The notes beneath the pieces are model-generated. The model was not told the DNA's origin. It saw only the letters and a program-made list of their open reading frames with translations, and did no database searches. Shown one piece after another: positions 62,173 to 64,000 of a stretch of 64,000 bases of DNA (positions within the stretch are counted from its first letter, which is position 1; every line of letters begins with the position of its first letter). The DNA is from Gammaproteobacteria bacterium. GTDB lineage: Bacteria > Pseudomonadota > Gammaproteobacteria > Arenicellales > Poriferihabitantaceae. Where the stretch lies: positions 1 to 64,000 of the forward strand of contig VYFG01000018.1 in assembly GCA_009842505.1 (NCBI GenBank). The letters are read 5' to 3'. A program made the translations under genes and the position numbers.

Positions 62173-63260
62173 TGGCGGCCATGGACAACCTGACCGCCGG
62201 TGCGGACAACCTGCTTCTCGACTCCATGGGCGTCGGCCCGAACCAACGGATGCTCGTGGTGGAGGAACCCGATGACTGTACGCTTTTCGAGAAACGGTTC
62301 GCGGACTTCATCGTGCAGCGCGCCGGATTCCATGGGGTCACTTCGGTGCGGCGGTCCCCGGCGCTGATCGCGGATCCGGGGGACTTTCCCCGGGACATTC
62401 TGCAGATGATGCAGGAGGTCGACCATACCCTGTTTCTCAGCCGGCTCGGTGATTACTGCCGATTCACCGACCTCGAGGCGCCCTGCAGCAAGACCATCTG
62501 TTACGTACGCAGCCTTGACATGCTGGGGTCCGCGTTTGCAGGGACGTGCAACCGGCTCTTTCACTCCCTCCTGGAGCGGTTTGAATCAGAGCTCTTCGCT
62601 GCACGGGAGTGGCGCATACGATGCCCGCTCGGCACGGACATCAAGGGTGGGTTTGCCTGGGATAAAGAGAGTGAGGGTGAATTCTCGATGAATCTCTTTC
62701 CGGTAACCACATTCCGGCCGGCTCCCTGCGGCACGGCGGATGGCCGGGTCGCATTGTCGCGCTGGCTCATGCCGGGGGGCGCTCCCAAGGTCGACAATGC
62801 GTACCTGATGCTGGATGAGACCATTGTCGCCGAGGTATCCGATGGCGAACTTACCGGATTCGCCGGTCCCATCGAATCCGTGCGCGCGGCGAATGACCAC
62901 TATGATCATGTTGCCGGAACCCTCGGCATCAACCGCAACCGGATTCATTCCTGGCATGCGGGGATGAATCCCTTTACCCGGTTTGACGGCGATCTTGCCA
63001 CGGACAGGGGACTGGCCGAATGGGAAGCCATCTCCTTCGCCAGCCCCAGGTATCTTCACATGCACACCTGCGGCGACGTTCCGCCCGGCGAAATCTCCTG
63101 GTCGATGTTCAATCCCACGGTGCAGGTCGATGGACAGACGTTATGGCAGGACGGCCAGTTCCTCTGGCTGCAGCGTCCGGATATCCGCCCGATGCTGGAC
63201 GGCACCCCCGGCGCCCTCGCGCTCCTGGAAACGAGCGCCGATATCGGCGTCGGCCGGTGA
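62172..63260 (+). CDS. uncharacterised protein, distant M29 aminopeptidase/NicX-like
   Basis: A 362-residue soluble protein. The C-terminal half has a His/Asp/Glu-rich series: [10 protein letters not shown], then [13 protein letters not shown] and [15 protein letters not shown]. The order and spacing recall 2,5-dihydroxypyridine 5,6-dioxygenase (NicX) and aminopeptidase T, but the similarity is weak and I could not match metal ligands with certainty. The ATG shares a base with the creatininase stop; a GTG one codon earlier is possible. It overlaps the next gene by 4 bp. Confidence 0.55.
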   Translation: MAAMDNLTAGADNLLLDSMGVGPNQRMLVVEEPDDCTLFEKRFADFIVQRAGFHGVTSVRRSPALIADPGDFPRDILQMMQEVDHTLFLSRLGDYCRFTDLEAPCSKTICYVRSLDMLGSAFAGTCNRLFHSLLERFESELFAAREWRIRCPLGTDIKGGFAWDKESEGEFSMNLFPVTTFRPAPCGTADGRVALSRWLMPGGAPKVDNAYLMLDETIVAEVSDGELTGFAGPIESVRAANDHYDHVAGTLGINRNRIHSWHAGMNPFTRFDGDLATDRGLAEWEAISFASPRYLHMHTCGDVPPGEISWSMFNPTVQVDGQTLWQDGQFLWLQRPDIRPMLDGTPGALALLETSADIGVGR

Positions 63261-64000
63261 CGGACTGCAGCTACTATTCGCTCGGCGATGTAACGCTCCA
63301 GTCCGGCGAGCGCCTGGCTGACGCCAGGCTCGGCTACAAGACCTACGGCACGCTGAACAAAAGCGGCGACAACGCGGTTCTCCTGCCGACGTTCTATACG
63401 GGTACCCACGTGCGCAACGAGGGTTTCTTCGGCCCCGGGCGCGCGCTGGATCCCGAACGGCATTTCATCGTCTCGATCAATCTGTTCGGCAACGGGATTT
63501 CAACCTCGCCGAGCAATGCCCACCCGGACTGCGCCGGTCACCGTTTTCCCCTGGTTACCTTCTTCGACAACGTGGCCTGCCAGCACCGCCTGTTGACCGA
63601 GGGACTCGGCGTCGAGCGCCTCGCCCTGGTGACGGGCTGGTCCATGGGCGGCTGCCAGAGCTACCAGTGGGCTTCCCAGTACTCGGACATGGTGCGCGCC
63701 GCGGTGCCGTTTTGCGGATCCGCCCGGACATCGCCCCACAACAGGGTATTCCTGGAGGGCGTCAAGGCTGCACTGCTGGCGGACGCCGAGTTTGCCGACG
63801 GTCGATATACCAGGCCCCCGGAGCGCGGCCTTCGCGCCTTTGGCAGGGTCTATGCCGGCTGGGCCTTCTCGCAGACGTTTTTCCGGGAAGGCCTGTTCCG
63901 CCAATTGGGATTCGACACCTACGAAGAACTCCTGCTGGACTGGGAGGAGGACCACCTGAACTGGGACGCCAATGACCTGCTTGCCATGCTGCATACATGG
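63257..64000 (+). CDS. alpha/beta hydrolase of the homoserine O-acetyltransferase (MetX) group, truncated by window end
   Basis: 248 codons are visible with no stop before the window ends. It starts at GTG and overlaps the preceding stop (GTGA). Family features are [32 protein letters not shown], an oxyanion/nucleophile elbow GWSMGG (Ser about 138), and [13 protein letters not shown]. MetX itself usually has GGSMGG; the Trp variant points to a non-methionine member such as an esterase or acyltransferase in this catabolic operon. The Asp and His of the triad lie beyond the window. Confidence 0.82.
   Translation, partial: MTDCSYYSLGDVTLQSGERLADARLGYKTYGTLNKSGDNAVLLPTFYTGTHVRNEGFFGPGRALDPERHFIVSINLFGNGISTSPSNAHPDCAGHRFPLVTFFDNVACQHRLLTEGLGVERLALVTGWSMGGCQSYQWASQYSDMVRAAVPFCGSARTSPHNRVFLEGVKAALLADAEFADGRYTRPPERGLRAFGRVYAGWAFSQTFFREGLFRQLGFDTYEELLLDWEEDHLNWDANDLLAMLHTW

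Overview
The window is 64 kb of GC-rich bacterial chromosome, densely packed with genes. It reads as a free-living or host-associated gammaproteobacterium. The queA-tgt order, a UvrD closely matching the enterobacterial enzyme in sequence and length, and a response regulator of the proteobacterial dedicated-sortase (PdsR) type support this. The gene content (taurine aminotransferase, a DddP-like protein, sarcosine oxidase, several osmolyte/amine importers) suggests a marine lifestyle, which is inference. No phage, insertion sequence, integron, rRNA or CRISPR array was seen.

Layout. 1-8.4 kb is mostly housekeeping: queA-tgt, tRNA-Leu(CAA), a taurine:pyruvate-type aminotransferase, an orphan Phd/YefM antitoxin, uvrD and an orphan OmpR-type regulator. 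8.4-10.6 kb is a molybdopterin oxidoreductase. At 10.6-21.5 kb a minus-strand operon (homocysteine methyltransferase family, two DMT exporters, a signal-less binding protein, a type III glutamine synthetase relative) diverges from a plus-strand operon (DoeB-like deacylase, HisC-like aminotransferase, two-subunit ThDP decarboxylase). These face an aldehyde dehydrogenase and its LysR regulator. 21.6-28.1 kb is module A: Rieske oxygenase, amidase and a complete amino-acid-type ABC importer. 28.2-38.7 kb holds a HalD/BesD-like Fe(II)/2OG enzyme and module B, a ten-gene operon with Rieske oxygenase, PotABCD-type importer, two paralogous proteins of unknown family, a DUF1116 protein, an amidase and an ASCH protein. 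38.9-45.6 kb carries an SDR, a TauD-type dioxygenase fused in one transcript to a FixLJ-like two-component system, a DddP-like M24 protein, a TauE/SafE permease and an EVE-like protein. 45.7-50.9 kb is soxBDAG (sarcosine oxidase) plus acylphosphatase. 50.9-53.9 kb holds a D-2-hydroxyacid dehydrogenase/peptide deformylase pair and a cobalt-type nitrile hydratase with its beta chain split in two. 53.9-64 kb is module C: two divergent operons with a third Rieske oxygenase, an importer split over both strands, a 2OG oxygenase, CMD-fold protein, GST, GMC oxidoreductase, creatininase-family amidohydrolase, a possible NicX/M29-like protein and a MetX-like hydrolase cut by the window end.

How it may work together (inference). 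Three times a Rieske oxygenase of one subfamily sits with its own importer and a C-N amidohydrolase. The common logic may be: import a nitrogenous small molecule, oxygenate or demethylate it, then hydrolyse an amide or ring. Sarcosine oxidase could take N-methyl products, and the sulfonate-type genes (Tpa, the ComDE-like decarboxylase, TauE) could handle organosulfur carbon. No Rieske reductase or ferredoxin is in the window, so electrons must come from elsewhere. Genes are mostly joined by 1-8 bp start/stop overlaps, implying strong translational coupling.
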